A stretch of DNA of 64,000 nt, taken from contig DASZPH010000007.1 in the NCBI GenBank assembly GCA_035550375.1, positions 41,387 through 105,386 of the forward strand, read 5' to 3'. The position numbers and the translations under genes are program-made. This document shows, piece after piece, positions 51,760 through 60,449 of this stretch. The notes below the pieces were generated by a model that was given only the letters and a program-made list of their open reading frames with translations, did not search any database and was not told where the DNA came from. This DNA comes from DASSFG01 sp035550375 (GTDB taxonomy: Bacteria; Planctomycetota; Planctomycetia; Pirellulales; JAICIG01). How positions within the stretch are numbered: the stretch's first letter is position 1; every line of letters begins with the position of its first letter.

Positions 51760-53370
51760 ATGAGCAGCGTCGCAGTCACCCCAGACGCAGTTAGCCGCCC
51801 GGCGATCAATGCCTGGCTCGTCGCGGCGGCCGTGATCATCCCGACGTTTATGGAGGTGTTGGACACGACGGTTGCGATTGTCTCGCTGCGATACATCGCG
51901 GGCGACCTGTCGGCGGCGGTGGTCGACGCCGAATGGGTGCTCACCAGCTACCTCGCCGCGAACGCCACCATCCTGCCGATCTCCGGCTGGCTCTCGGCCC
52001 GCCTGGGCCGTCGCAACTATTTCCTATCGTCGATTGCCGTCTTTACCATCGCTTCCGCGCTGTGCGGCATGGCCACCAGCCTGTGGCAGATTATCCTGTT
52101 CCGGGTCATCCAGGGCCTGGCCGGCGGCGGGCTCCAGCCCTCCAGCCAGGCAATCTTGATTGACAGTTTCCCGCCCGAGAAGCAAGGGACCGCCATGACC
52201 ATGTTTGGCATCGCGGCACTGACGGCGCCCGTCGTCGGCCCGACGCTCGGTGGGTACCTCTCGGACTACCACAATTGGCGTTGGATCTTCTACATCAACA
52301 TTCCCATCGGCGGCCTCGCGCTATTGATATCCTACTTCGTCGTCGATGACCCGGATTATCTGAAGGAGGAACGTGCCCGGCTGCGGCGAATGCCGCTCAA
52401 TTTCGACTACATCGGCCTGGCGATCTTGGCACTGGTGATGTCCGCTTGGGAAGTGCTGATCACCAAGGGCCAGGAGTGGGACTGGCTGGCGGACCCGTTC
52501 GGAAAGGTCCAGACGCTGCTGCTGATCTTTGTGCTGGGGGGAGCCGGCCTGGTCGTCTGGGAGATGCGCAGGGACAACCCGGTGGTTAATTTCCGCCCCC
52601 TGGGCGAACGCAACTTCTGGGTGTGCTGCATCATCATCTTTTGCGCGTACGCCGAACTCTATGCCGTGAGTACGTCGCTGCCGGGACTGCTCCAGTCGCT
52701 GTTTGGCTATGACGCCTTTCACTCGGGACTGGTCATGTCTCCATCCGGCTTGGCCTCGGTCACCATGCTGCTGGTCTGCGGCGCATTGCTCGGCCGGGGC
52801 GTTGACGCCCGCTGGCTGATCGGAGGCGGCCTGCTCGTCGTGGCGGCTGGTGCTTATTGGATGTCGGTGATGAACCTCGAGATCGCCCCGTGGCAGGCGA
52901 TCTTGCCGCGCGTGGTCACGATCGCCGGCCTGGGGATGGCCTTTGCCCCAATCAACGTGGCCGCCTTCCTTTACACACCCCGTCACATGCGCGCCGCGGC
53001 CGTGGGCCTCTTCGCCTTGCTCCGCAACGAGGGTGGCAGCTTCGGCACGTCGATGGCCCACACCTTGCAGGTGCGCCGCGATCAGTTCCACACCTGGCGC
53101 GTGGGGGAATTTCTCGATCCCTTTAACTCCACAGTCACGTCCTACCTGGAGCAGGCCCAGGCGTTCTTCTTCCAGCAAACCGGGGACGCACCCCGAGCGC
53201 GACGGATGGCATTCCAAAGGCTGGCGGACCTCCGGGAACGGCAAGCGGCGTCGCTCGCCTACTTCGACGTTTTCCTCGTGTTCGCCGTCCTCGCGCTGGC
53301 GCTCGCATTCCTGGTGTTGCTGATGAAACGCTCGGTGGCTGAAAAGGGCGCCCACGTCGGGGCCGAATAG
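51760..53370 (+). CDS. DHA2-family MFS drug transporter, EmrB/QacA-type
   Basis: 536 residues, ATG at 51760. Fourteen membrane helices are expected. Motif D1-like VLDTTVAIVSLRYIAGDL, the motif A-like GWLSARLGRRNYF, and motif C in GIAALTAPVVGPTLGGYLSD are visible. The C-terminal part includes a periplasmic loop at about 440-500 rich in Gln/Arg. It exports hydrophobic compounds using the proton gradient with the adaptor upstream. The frame stays open beyond the TAG stop through the next small gene. Confidence 0.9.
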   Translation: MSSVAVTPDAVSRPAINAWLVAAAVIIPTFMEVLDTTVAIVSLRYIAGDLSAAVVDAEWVLTSYLAANATILPISGWLSARLGRRNYFLSSIAVFTIASALCGMATSLWQIILFRVIQGLAGGGLQPSSQAILIDSFPPEKQGTAMTMFGIAALTAPVVGPTLGGYLSDYHNWRWIFYINIPIGGLALLISYFVVDDPDYLKEERARLRRMPLNFDYIGLAILALVMSAWEVLITKGQEWDWLADPFGKVQTLLLIFVLGGAGLVVWEMRRDNPVVNFRPLGERNFWVCCIIIFCAYAELYAVSTSLPGLLQSLFGYDAFHSGLVMSPSGLASVTMLLVCGALLGRGVDARWLIGGGLLVVAAGAYWMSVMNLEIAPWQAILPRVVTIAGLGMAFAPINVAAFLYTPRHMRAAAVGLFALLRNEGGSFGTSMAHTLQVRRDQFHTWRVGEFLDPFNSTVTSYLEQAQAFFFQQTGDAPRARRMAFQRLADLRERQAASLAYFDVFLVFAVLALALAFLVLLMKRSVAEKGAHVGAE

Positions 53371-53472
53371 ATTCCCATCAGCACGGCGCTGGCGGGGCGT
53401 CAGGGTCCAGCGGTTGGCAAGGACTTCAGCTTTCTCCAACACATCGGTTCCCGCAAACTCGGTCTCTACGGC

Positions 53473-53868
53473 TTGACGTGCAACTTCATCCTGATCGTCA
53501 TTTCCATCGTCATTGTCATGCAATCAGCCGGTCGGCTTGCCGACCAATCCAGCGGCCGGTTCGTCGGCGATTATCGAGACAATTCGCCAAACAAGTCCGC
53601 GGAGGACCGATATGGCGCCGTGGCGATTCGCGCCTTGCGCCAGCTTGCCCGCTTACAGTTCCTCGAAGGGCGAAGCGAAGAGGCGACGGCAACGTGTCGA
53701 CAAGTGGTGGACATCGGCCACCATCTTCGGCCGCCCTCGCGTGAGTCTGTGCGCGAGCTATTTGCGGTCGCCGCGTTACTACGCAAGCATGGTAAAATGG
53801 CCGATGCAGAGTTTGTCATCAGCCAAGCGATACTTGGCGTCTCCAAGCCGCCGACCGAGAAGCAGTAG
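53473..53868 (+). CDS. small TPR-like protein with an N-terminal hydrophobic segment
   Basis: 131 residues from TTG 53473; ATG 53518 would give 116. The N-terminal FILIVISIVIVM is a membrane or signal segment. The rest has helical, TPR-like spacing: AIRALRQLARLQFLEGRSEEA and VRELFAVAALLRKHGKMADAE. No family assigned. It is in the same frame as the upstream transporter, and no stop codon separates the two other than the transporter's own TAG. Confidence 0.5.
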   Translation: MTCNFILIVISIVIVMQSAGRLADQSSGRFVGDYRDNSPNKSAEDRYGAVAIRALRQLARLQFLEGRSEEATATCRQVVDIGHHLRPPSRESVRELFAVAALLRKHGKMADAEFVISQAILGVSKPPTEKQ

Positions 53869-54131
53869 GAAAGCCGTCCTAGGCCAAGCAGATCGGAGCG
53901 CATCAGCGCGTCGATCGGCGACATTTCCCTGCACCGGCAAACCCCTGAATGCTGCCCAAGCCGGAGCCGGCCCGGCTCGCCGGTGTGCGCGGCCACCGTT
54001 TCCAGCGGCTGGGACCGGGGATAACGGCCGCATAAGAACTGCCCAGTTCAGGCGCCCAGGGAGCTTTCCGTCCCCTCCTCAGGGCGATAGCCTAACGGTA
54101 TGGGGAAAGCCCAAATCTTGAACGAGCACCT

Positions 54132-54305
54132 ATGCAACGTCCTGGGAAGCGTGAACTGGGGAGTCTCGGTCTGCTGGCCGTGATCCTTGGCGGATGGTTC
54201 TTTGCTGCCGGTTTTGAGCAGCCCTGGACGATCGGCCACATCAGCACACTCGTCCTTTTAGCGATAGGACTTGTCATTTGCGGCTATACCTTAGTCCGCC
54301 GTTGA
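54132..54305 (+). CDS. 57-residue two-helix membrane protein
   Basis: ATG at 54132, TGA at 54303-54305. Basic N-terminus (MQRPGKRELG), a first helix LGLLAVILGGWFFAAG, a short loop EQPWTIGHIS and a second helix LVLLAIGLVICGYTLV ending in RR. The basic ends and two clean helices look like a real small hairpin membrane protein, with both ends predicted in the cytoplasm. It lies 25 bases upstream of the lipoprotein gene and may share its transcript. Function unknown. Confidence 0.5.
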   Translation: MQRPGKRELGSLGLLAVILGGWFFAAGFEQPWTIGHISTLVLLAIGLVICGYTLVRR

Positions 54306-54330
54306 CTACTCACCGGACAGCAGGCATGTA

Positions 54331-55101
54331 ATGCCTCGGCATCTCCAGCTAATTCCAGACTGTGCCTTTGCCTTCGCTCTGCTGGCCGCCGTCTCCGGGT
54401 GCGGTCAGTCGAACAACATGGCGAGGGCCGGCGGCAAAGCGCGTAAGCTCCCGCAAATCTCGCGGTTTCAACAACAGCCGTCCGATCGGTTCCTCGTCGA
54501 GCTTGACGAGATCAGCCGCGGCCATCCCTTCAAAGGAATGCGCTCGATTCAGCCACACGCCGGAGGCCACATTCATTTCGACAACTCGAAGGACCGTTGG
54601 CCGAAGGGGGGCGATGAGCCCACCGGCTATCCGGCGATTTACGCCGTCGCCGACGGCACTGTAAGCCGCGTTGACCTTCGGTTCGGCCTCCCCGGAGGGA
54701 ACGATCGCTATGGGCTCGACCTGGCCTTCGCGGTCGACGCCCAGGGCAACACCTGCCAATTCTGCTATTCAATCGAGCCGATGATCCCGGAACCAGAGAA
54801 GGGCTTCTACCGGCGGTTCCTCTTGGTCGGCGAGGGCGACGAGGTGCGAAAGGGCGACATCATCGCCTATATGTATACCCCGCCCGGCGTGCGTGACGCG
54901 CACATTCACTTCCACCTGCGAGTCGACGGCCGTCGGGACTTCCTCGCACCGGCGATTTTCACGACCGACCTGGCTCGGCAGTTCCATGACAAGTGGGGCG
55001 ACTTCGGCCGCGATGGCGACACGCGGATTCCGCCTTGCATGGGCTACCGCTTGGACGCGAGCGAAAACCCCTTTGCAACCGGACCGACGGATCGGTTGTA
55101 G
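54331..55101 (+). CDS. lipoprotein with M23-peptidase-like domain
   Basis: 256 residues, ATG at 54331. The signal peptide ends with the lipobox LLAAVSGCG, so the mature protein is lipid-anchored at Cys24. The domain at about 85-200 has LytM/M23-like features: HAGGHIHFD (possible zinc His/Asp), YPAIYAVADGTVSRVDL, VGEGDEVRKGDIIAYMY and AHIHFHLRVDG (HxH). The usual first HxxxD is altered, so it may be a binding domain rather than an active endopeptidase. A role at the cell envelope is inferred. Confidence 0.65.
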   Translation: MPRHLQLIPDCAFAFALLAAVSGCGQSNNMARAGGKARKLPQISRFQQQPSDRFLVELDEISRGHPFKGMRSIQPHAGGHIHFDNSKDRWPKGGDEPTGYPAIYAVADGTVSRVDLRFGLPGGNDRYGLDLAFAVDAQGNTCQFCYSIEPMIPEPEKGFYRRFLLVGEGDEVRKGDIIAYMYTPPGVRDAHIHFHLRVDGRRDFLAPAIFTTDLARQFHDKWGDFGRDGDTRIPPCMGYRLDASENPFATGPTDRL

Positions 55102-55349
55102 GCGGCCGGTTCCCGGAAGCCGGAGGCAGCAATCCTCCGTCGGGTTAGAGAGTGTTCCTTGTCTTGTGCCCTCGTTTTCTCTCTAAGCGCGCTTAAAGAG
55201 TTAAGTCGCGGGTCGGCGACAAAAAACGGCTCACTCTCCTCGGAGCCACGGTACACGATTGGTCGCTGCCTTGCCGAAGCAAGGCACGGCTACCCAGTTG
55301 ATGCTCGGTTTCCACTCGACGTGCCCAAATTGCATGACATCCGGTTTCA

Positions 55350-55403
55350 CGGCTAAAGCCGATAGGCCCTGATCGTCAAGAACCGGGAGGCGGACGCCTC
55401 CCG
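55350..55403. repeat. REP-like hairpins in a 500-base gap
   Basis: CGGCT/AGCCG (55350-55354/55357-55361) and CGGGAGGCG/CGCCTCCCG (55384-55392/55395-55403, perfect 9 bp with a 2-base loop) lie in the gap 55102-55601. AAGCGCGCTT near 55187 is also palindromic. Otherwise the gap contains no gene I can support. No T-run follows the hairpins. Confidence 0.5.
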
Positions 55404-55601
55404 CTCGCCCACGATTCGCAGAACTTGTTCTTAGTGGTTGCGGAGACGACCGCATGTCTGTTGGATGTCGCGGGACAGGAGTGAGAGAGTGTAAACGAGG
55501 GCGCCGCCGCAGAGCGCGGACGGATCTTGACGACAGACAGCGGACCGGTAACAATCGCTTTGCATCACAAAGTAAAGATCATCGAGAGACCGAGGAAACC
55601 T

Positions 55602-56486
55602 ATGCAGTTCCTACCAACGATGTTCATGGCCGCCTTGGCCGCCTGCGGCCAAGGCGGGGCGGCCGCCGACGTGGCCGGCACGGTCGAGCTCGATATTCCT
55701 TTTGCCGACGTGGACGAGCTACAGAAACTGGACCTCTACCTGCCCGAACAGAAGAATTTCGCGACCGTTGTCTTCACCTTCGGAGGTGGGTGGCACACGG
55801 GGAGCCGCAAATCCGTCACGCGGGTTGGGGAGCAGATGCAGCGTCTGGGTTTTGGCTGCGCGCTCGTCAGCCATCGCCTGAGCCCCAAGGATAAGTTCCC
55901 TGCTCAAGCCGAGGACCTGGCCGCGGCCTTTGCTTGGGTCAAGACGAAGATCGAGGCGAAAGGAGGCGACCCGAAGCGCGTGGTCCTGATGGGGCACAGC
56001 TCGGGCGCCCATCTGTCGCTGTTGCTGGCGACCGACGAGACGTATTTGGCCAAGTACGGTCTTTCTCCCAAGGACATCGCGGGAGTGGTGGGATTGAGTA
56101 CGCCAGTCGACTTGGAGCCGCGCGACGACCGGCGAGGCTTTGGCGACGCGCTGATGGCGGGCAAGGGCGCCGATGTCTTCTCACGAGACGCTGCGATCAT
56201 GAGGGCGGCCAGCCCCACGCAACATGTCTCGGAGGACTTGCCACCCACGCTGCTGATCGTGGGCGAGAGGGATTTCCCGACGCTTGAAAGAGACGCCCTA
56301 ACGTTCGCCGAAAAAGCCGGAAAGGCAAACCGAGTAGTCACCACATTCGTCGCCAAGGGGTGCGACCACATGGGCGTCGTTCGCAGCTTGCTCGAGGACG
56401 ACAGCACGGTTCGCGACCAGGTTTTGACCTTCCTGGCAAGCTTAGGGAAAGACGCTACTTCCGATCGGCAACCGAAAACTAGATGA
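55602..56486 (+). CDS. alpha/beta hydrolase, BD-FAE-type esterase
   Basis: 294 residues from ATG 55602 with GAGGAAA upstream. Short N-terminal signal-like segment (MQFLPTMFMAALAACGQGG). The core shows VVFTFGGGWHTGS (oxyanion loop), VVLMGHSSGAHLSLL (nucleophile Ser in GxSxG), GERDFPTL (Asp) and GCDHMGVV (His). The layout matches carboxylesterase/BD-FAE-like enzymes acting on short esters. It is convergent with the large gene at 56529. Cellular location is probably the periplasm. Confidence 0.8.
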   Translation: MQFLPTMFMAALAACGQGGAAADVAGTVELDIPFADVDELQKLDLYLPEQKNFATVVFTFGGGWHTGSRKSVTRVGEQMQRLGFGCALVSHRLSPKDKFPAQAEDLAAAFAWVKTKIEAKGGDPKRVVLMGHSSGAHLSLLLATDETYLAKYGLSPKDIAGVVGLSTPVDLEPRDDRRGFGDALMAGKGADVFSRDAAIMRAASPTQHVSEDLPPTLLIVGERDFPTLERDALTFAEKAGKANRVVTTFVAKGCDHMGVVRSLLEDDSTVRDQVLTFLASLGKDATSDRQPKTR

Positions 56487-56528
56487 GCAGTTCGCGGGGC
56501 ACGACGGGGAGACTTCTTACGAAGCCTC

Positions 56529-59500
56529 CTACTGGGCGGAGACGACCGTCCGCCCGTTGGGCGCCGCGGCCAGGCCGCCGTCGTCGCGGCGCATTCCCGA
56601 CCGGCTGGCGAAGACCGGCGAGGGCTGAACTCCGATCGTCCCGATCAACTCGTTGAGATATTCGCCGTCCTGGCAGCGGGCCAGTTGTGCCTCGACGTAT
56701 TCTTGGCGAGTGCCAATCTGCAGTTTGGTCGCATCTTCGCCGTTCTTGGCGACGCGCAGGAACTGGTCCAGGTAAGCGGCGTGGCGGCGCCAGAGAGCGA
56801 TGTCGCGCTTCTGCTGGGCCGCCAGCCGTTCGCGATACCAGTCGCTCGCCAGGAGCGAGTCGAGCGTAAACATCGAGCGGAACTCCTCGTCGGCCGCGGT
56901 TCGTCCGTCCCACGACCCCTCGGCCATGATCGTCACCAGCGCTCGCAGCGGCGGGCAAAGCTCGGCCAGCGTGCCGTCGTCGTAGTACTGCGAGGCCACG
57001 CGCCGCTGCACGTCGGCAATGTGACACACACCCTCGGCGAACGCCTGGCGGTCTTGCAACTCCGGTCGCAGGATGGTTTCGTCGAACACGTTGCCGGGAT
57101 TGTCGAACACCCGGCCAAAAAAACGACGCACGAACTCGTAGGTGATGCGATAGCCGAGCCGGCTGGCGGGCACCACGCGGCCGGCGTACTCGAAGTCGGC
57201 GACCCGCTCGAGAAGACCCTCGTAGAGCAGAAACTTCGGGTCTCGCTCTTCCGGCGTCATGCGGCACCAGACTTCGGGAACGAGCAGACTCAGGTCGTGG
57301 TCGACCCGCAGCGCGGGGCCGATGTGGCCGGCCGCGGTCGAAAAACCTTCCAATCCGGTGAGGATGAAGCTGACCAGGGCGGCGTTGAGGTCGGCCGCCG
57401 GCCTGAGCGAATTGAAAGGGCCCTTGGTCAGCGCGCCTTCGCTGCCCGCTCCCGTCGTCGACGGACTTTTGCCCGTGAGCGAGCAGACGAAGTCCATGAA
57501 GAGTTCCGGCAGCTCCTGGTAATGGATCGGATTGTAGACCGCCAGGCTGTAGATGCCCTTCTCGCGGTCGGGCGGATTGTTGCGGCGTCCGAGCAGCACC
57601 GAATTGACCGGTTGTAACAGGGGTTTGTCTGCCGGCAGGGCCCGGAACAAACGAGTGCCCATTTCCGCCACGTAGGCCGACTGCGGATCGGCCAGGTCGG
57701 GCCGCGTTTGAAGGTAGCGAGGGTTTTTGCTCGGCTTGCCGTCGATCTGCCGCGGGTGCGCCGACGACACCACGTAACTGTCGCCGTCGCGGATGGCCGA
57801 GTTGAGCAGGTCCTGCATCGGCCGGCTAAAAGCGTCGAAGTCGACGATGCGGGTCGACAGGTCGTGCACCACGTCCTTCGACAGCGGCTCGAAGTTGGAG
57901 AGGAAATTGTCGCTTCGTGCCAGGTCGGCTTCGGTCTGTTTGTCGAGTCCGCGGTGCACGGCGTCGTCGGGCCGCTGGAACAGGCGATACTCGCAGTTTT
58001 CGACGAACTTCAGGCTGGCTCCCCACGTCGTCGGCTGCGAACCGCCAATCAGGCGCGCCGGGACAACCACCGAAGCGCTGATGTCGTCTTCGGTCTGCAC
58101 CTTGGCGGCGGCGGCAAAGTCCTGCCTCACTTTGAACGTCCGCCAGGCGGAAGGACCAAAAAGCCCGACTCGCAAATAGGTTCCCACAAGTTGCCGCTGG
58201 TGGTACTTGAGCTCGTGGCCGGGAGTGCCGTTGACGATGTCGACGCCGAAATGCCGCTGCCAGCCGCGGCCCCACTCCGGCCGGTAGAATCGCTTGATGA
58301 CAAACACCAGGGCGTAGATGTAGTTGGGGATCGTCGCCAGCCAGGCGTTGTATTCGTCGCTGTACACGGGCGAGGGCGTCAGGAGCTTGATGACACTCCC
58401 CAGCGAGCGTGTTGGGTCGAGCAGCTTGCGGCTGCGGGGCGGGCCGCCGTTGTTGGCCGAGTTCTCCTCGCCCCCGTTCCGGCGGCGGGGGTGTCGCCAG
58501 CGGGTGGAATAGTCTTTCTCGAAGATGAAACGCACCAGCTCAAAATCCTTGCTGGCGTCGGCCACGAAGATCGGCCCGTAGAGCATGTAGTCTCGTAGCG
58601 ACTTGCTGATCTCGCTCTTGCCGCCCCCCGAGACGGTGCAAGGCTTGTGACAGAACGTTCCCTCGCCCGCCGTGCCGATGATTCTCCAGGAAGGGGCGGC
58701 CGGATGCCGCTCGATGCGCAACTGGTAGCCCGACGGGGCCATGTAGACCTTGTCGGGCAGCAGGGGAATGGACCGTTCCTGGCCGTCCTTTTCCCAGCGG
58801 ATGCGCTGCTCCAGAAGGCTGGCGTAAGCGCTCTCCGGCACGTAAACGACGTTCGGGAAGTTCTTGTCGACGCCGTATCCCTCGGGCCGAACCTCGATGC
58901 GGTCGGCGTAGTCGCGGGCCACGTCGAAGAAGGTGCGGCCGTTGTACTTGACGCTGTTGACCTGAAACTCTTCGCCCAGGTTGTGGCTGGGAAAAACGAT
59001 CGCCCCGCCGGCATGCTCCTCTTCCACTCGTCCGTAAAGATTCGCCGCGTAGCCGATCTGCGTTTTGACTTCTTTCTTGCAGTAGCCGAAGTAATTGTCG
59101 GCGATGAGGGTCACCACCACGCCGGCGTCTGTCCGGCAGGTCATCTTGAACGATTCGCCGCCGTTATAAAGCTCCCGCTCATCACTCCAGCACATGCCGT
59201 CGCGACGCTCGCGGTCGCTCGCCACGTCGACGTGGGGCAGACCCAGTTCCCGCTTGGTATAGCGCGTAAGATGGGGGGCCAGGATGACGGCGCCGGTGTG
59301 CCCCGTCCAATGCACCACGTCAAGACCAGCGTCGTTTTCGATTTGGAAGGGGTCGCCCGCGTTGCCGAAGATCGACTCCACGAAATCGAGGTTGCTGGCC
59401 AACGAACCCGGCGCAAAGAAACGGATTTCCATCCGTTTTTCCGGCCAGATGTCGGCCACAGCCGGCGAAACCAGCGGACGGATCAAGAGAGACAACCACC

Positions 59501-60152
59501 CCAAGGCCGATTGCGGCTGATTCGCCGTGAAGGGGAACCGCAGCAATTCTTCCGGCGGACGCATGGCCCGGCGGAACAGCTCGACGAACGTCACCCGCGG
59601 CACCACGCACTTATCGCCCGCCACGGGCAACCCACCCGCGACGACGTGGAACGTGCCCTGCGTCGTGCGGCGGTCGGTCTTCGGATTGTGCAGCACCCCG
59701 TTTTTTACGCGGTAGCTACGCACGTATTCGCTGGCGTATTCATCGGCGTCGCAAGGAAGCGATAAAAGGCGGGCCATGCCATGCCGGTCGAGCACGAGCG
59801 TTCGCTCCGGCAGGCGGAGCGAACTGCCGGACAACACGTCCGCCAGGTGGTCGTGCAAAAAGGCCTCGATCCTGGCGTCGGCCGGCGAGCGGTGCCCCTG
59901 CAAAAGCCGTCCTCGGTTGCGGAAGTCGGCCACGAGCATCCGCACCACTTCGGCATAGGGCTCATCGGCCTTGCTGAGCGGAACCGAGTGCCCGTTGGCA
60001 AGAAGCTGAATCTTCAGATGCCGCAAAAGGTTCTCTTGCTCGTCTGGCGAGTCAGGTCCGGCAGAGAGCCCCAGAATCTCTTTCAGGCCAGGGCGACGGC
60101 CGTCGCCGGAACAGGACGAGAAGGCGGGAGGAGCACCCATGACGTTTCCCAA
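56529..60152 (-). CDS. very large protein, candidate PPi-type phosphoenolpyruvate carboxykinase
   Basis: 1207 residues from TTG 60152 (AGGAAA upstream), or 1203 from ATG 60140. No signal peptide or membrane segment. Two blocks stand out: YFGYCKKEVKTQIGYAANL (about 352-370) with EEEHAGGAIVF after it, and PCTVSGGGKSEISKS (about 503-517), a phosphate-loop-like motif reminiscent of the PEPCK kinase loop. The size (about 130 kDa) and these motifs recall the PPi-dependent PEP carboxykinases known from Entamoeba and Propionibacterium, which interconvert oxaloacetate plus PPi with PEP, CO2 and phosphate. This is recognition by memory of motifs, so the function is tentative; that it is a real gene is near certain. 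Confidence 0.6.
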   Translation of the reverse strand: MGNVMGAPPAFSSCSGDGRRPGLKEILGLSAGPDSPDEQENLLRHLKIQLLANGHSVPLSKADEPYAEVVRMLVADFRNRGRLLQGHRSPADARIEAFLHDHLADVLSGSSLRLPERTLVLDRHGMARLLSLPCDADEYASEYVRSYRVKNGVLHNPKTDRRTTQGTFHVVAGGLPVAGDKCVVPRVTFVELFRRAMRPPEELLRFPFTANQPQSALGWLSLLIRPLVSPAVADIWPEKRMEIRFFAPGSLASNLDFVESIFGNAGDPFQIENDAGLDVVHWTGHTGAVILAPHLTRYTKRELGLPHVDVASDRERRDGMCWSDERELYNGGESFKMTCRTDAGVVVTLIADNYFGYCKKEVKTQIGYAANLYGRVEEEHAGGAIVFPSHNLGEEFQVNSVKYNGRTFFDVARDYADRIEVRPEGYGVDKNFPNVVYVPESAYASLLEQRIRWEKDGQERSIPLLPDKVYMAPSGYQLRIERHPAAPSWRIIGTAGEGTFCHKPCTVSGGGKSEISKSLRDYMLYGPIFVADASKDFELVRFIFEKDYSTRWRHPRRRNGGEENSANNGGPPRSRKLLDPTRSLGSVIKLLTPSPVYSDEYNAWLATIPNYIYALVFVIKRFYRPEWGRGWQRHFGVDIVNGTPGHELKYHQRQLVGTYLRVGLFGPSAWRTFKVRQDFAAAAKVQTEDDISASVVVPARLIGGSQPTTWGASLKFVENCEYRLFQRPDDAVHRGLDKQTEADLARSDNFLSNFEPLSKDVVHDLSTRIVDFDAFSRPMQDLLNSAIRDGDSYVVSSAHPRQIDGKPSKNPRYLQTRPDLADPQSAYVAEMGTRLFRALPADKPLLQPVNSVLLGRRNNPPDREKGIYSLAVYNPIHYQELPELFMDFVCSLTGKSPSTTGAGSEGALTKGPFNSLRPAADLNAALVSFILTGLEGFSTAAGHIGPALRVDHDLSLLVPEVWCRMTPEERDPKFLLYEGLLERVADFEYAGRVVPASRLGYRITYEFVRRFFGRVFDNPGNVFDETILRPELQDRQAFAEGVCHIADVQRRVASQYYDDGTLAELCPPLRALVTIMAEGSWDGRTAADEEFRSMFTLDSLLASDWYRERLAAQQKRDIALWRRHAAYLDQFLRVAKNGEDATKLQIGTRQEYVEAQLARCQDGEYLNELIGTIGVQPSPVFASRSGMRRDDGGLAAAPNGRTVVSAQ

Positions 60153-60449
60153 AGAACGGTTTCCTGGCCGCGGCCTGAGGCTGAATCACGTCAGCATATC
60201 GAAGGGCCGCCAGTCGGCAGCGGCGCAGAATGTTGAGGGCAGCAAAGCGAGTGCCGCAAGCGAAATCCAACGTGCTCACGCGATTACCGGCAGAGGCCTT
60301 CATGACTCGCGGAAACTATGAGCACGGCCTGCCGTCGAAAACGGCATGGTTCGGTGGAAAGCGCCAAAGGGCACCGTTGCACCGGAAGGCCCTACAAGCG
60401 TCAGGGCTCGAAAACTCGACGGCGCTTTCGGTCCGCGCCTGATTTCAAA

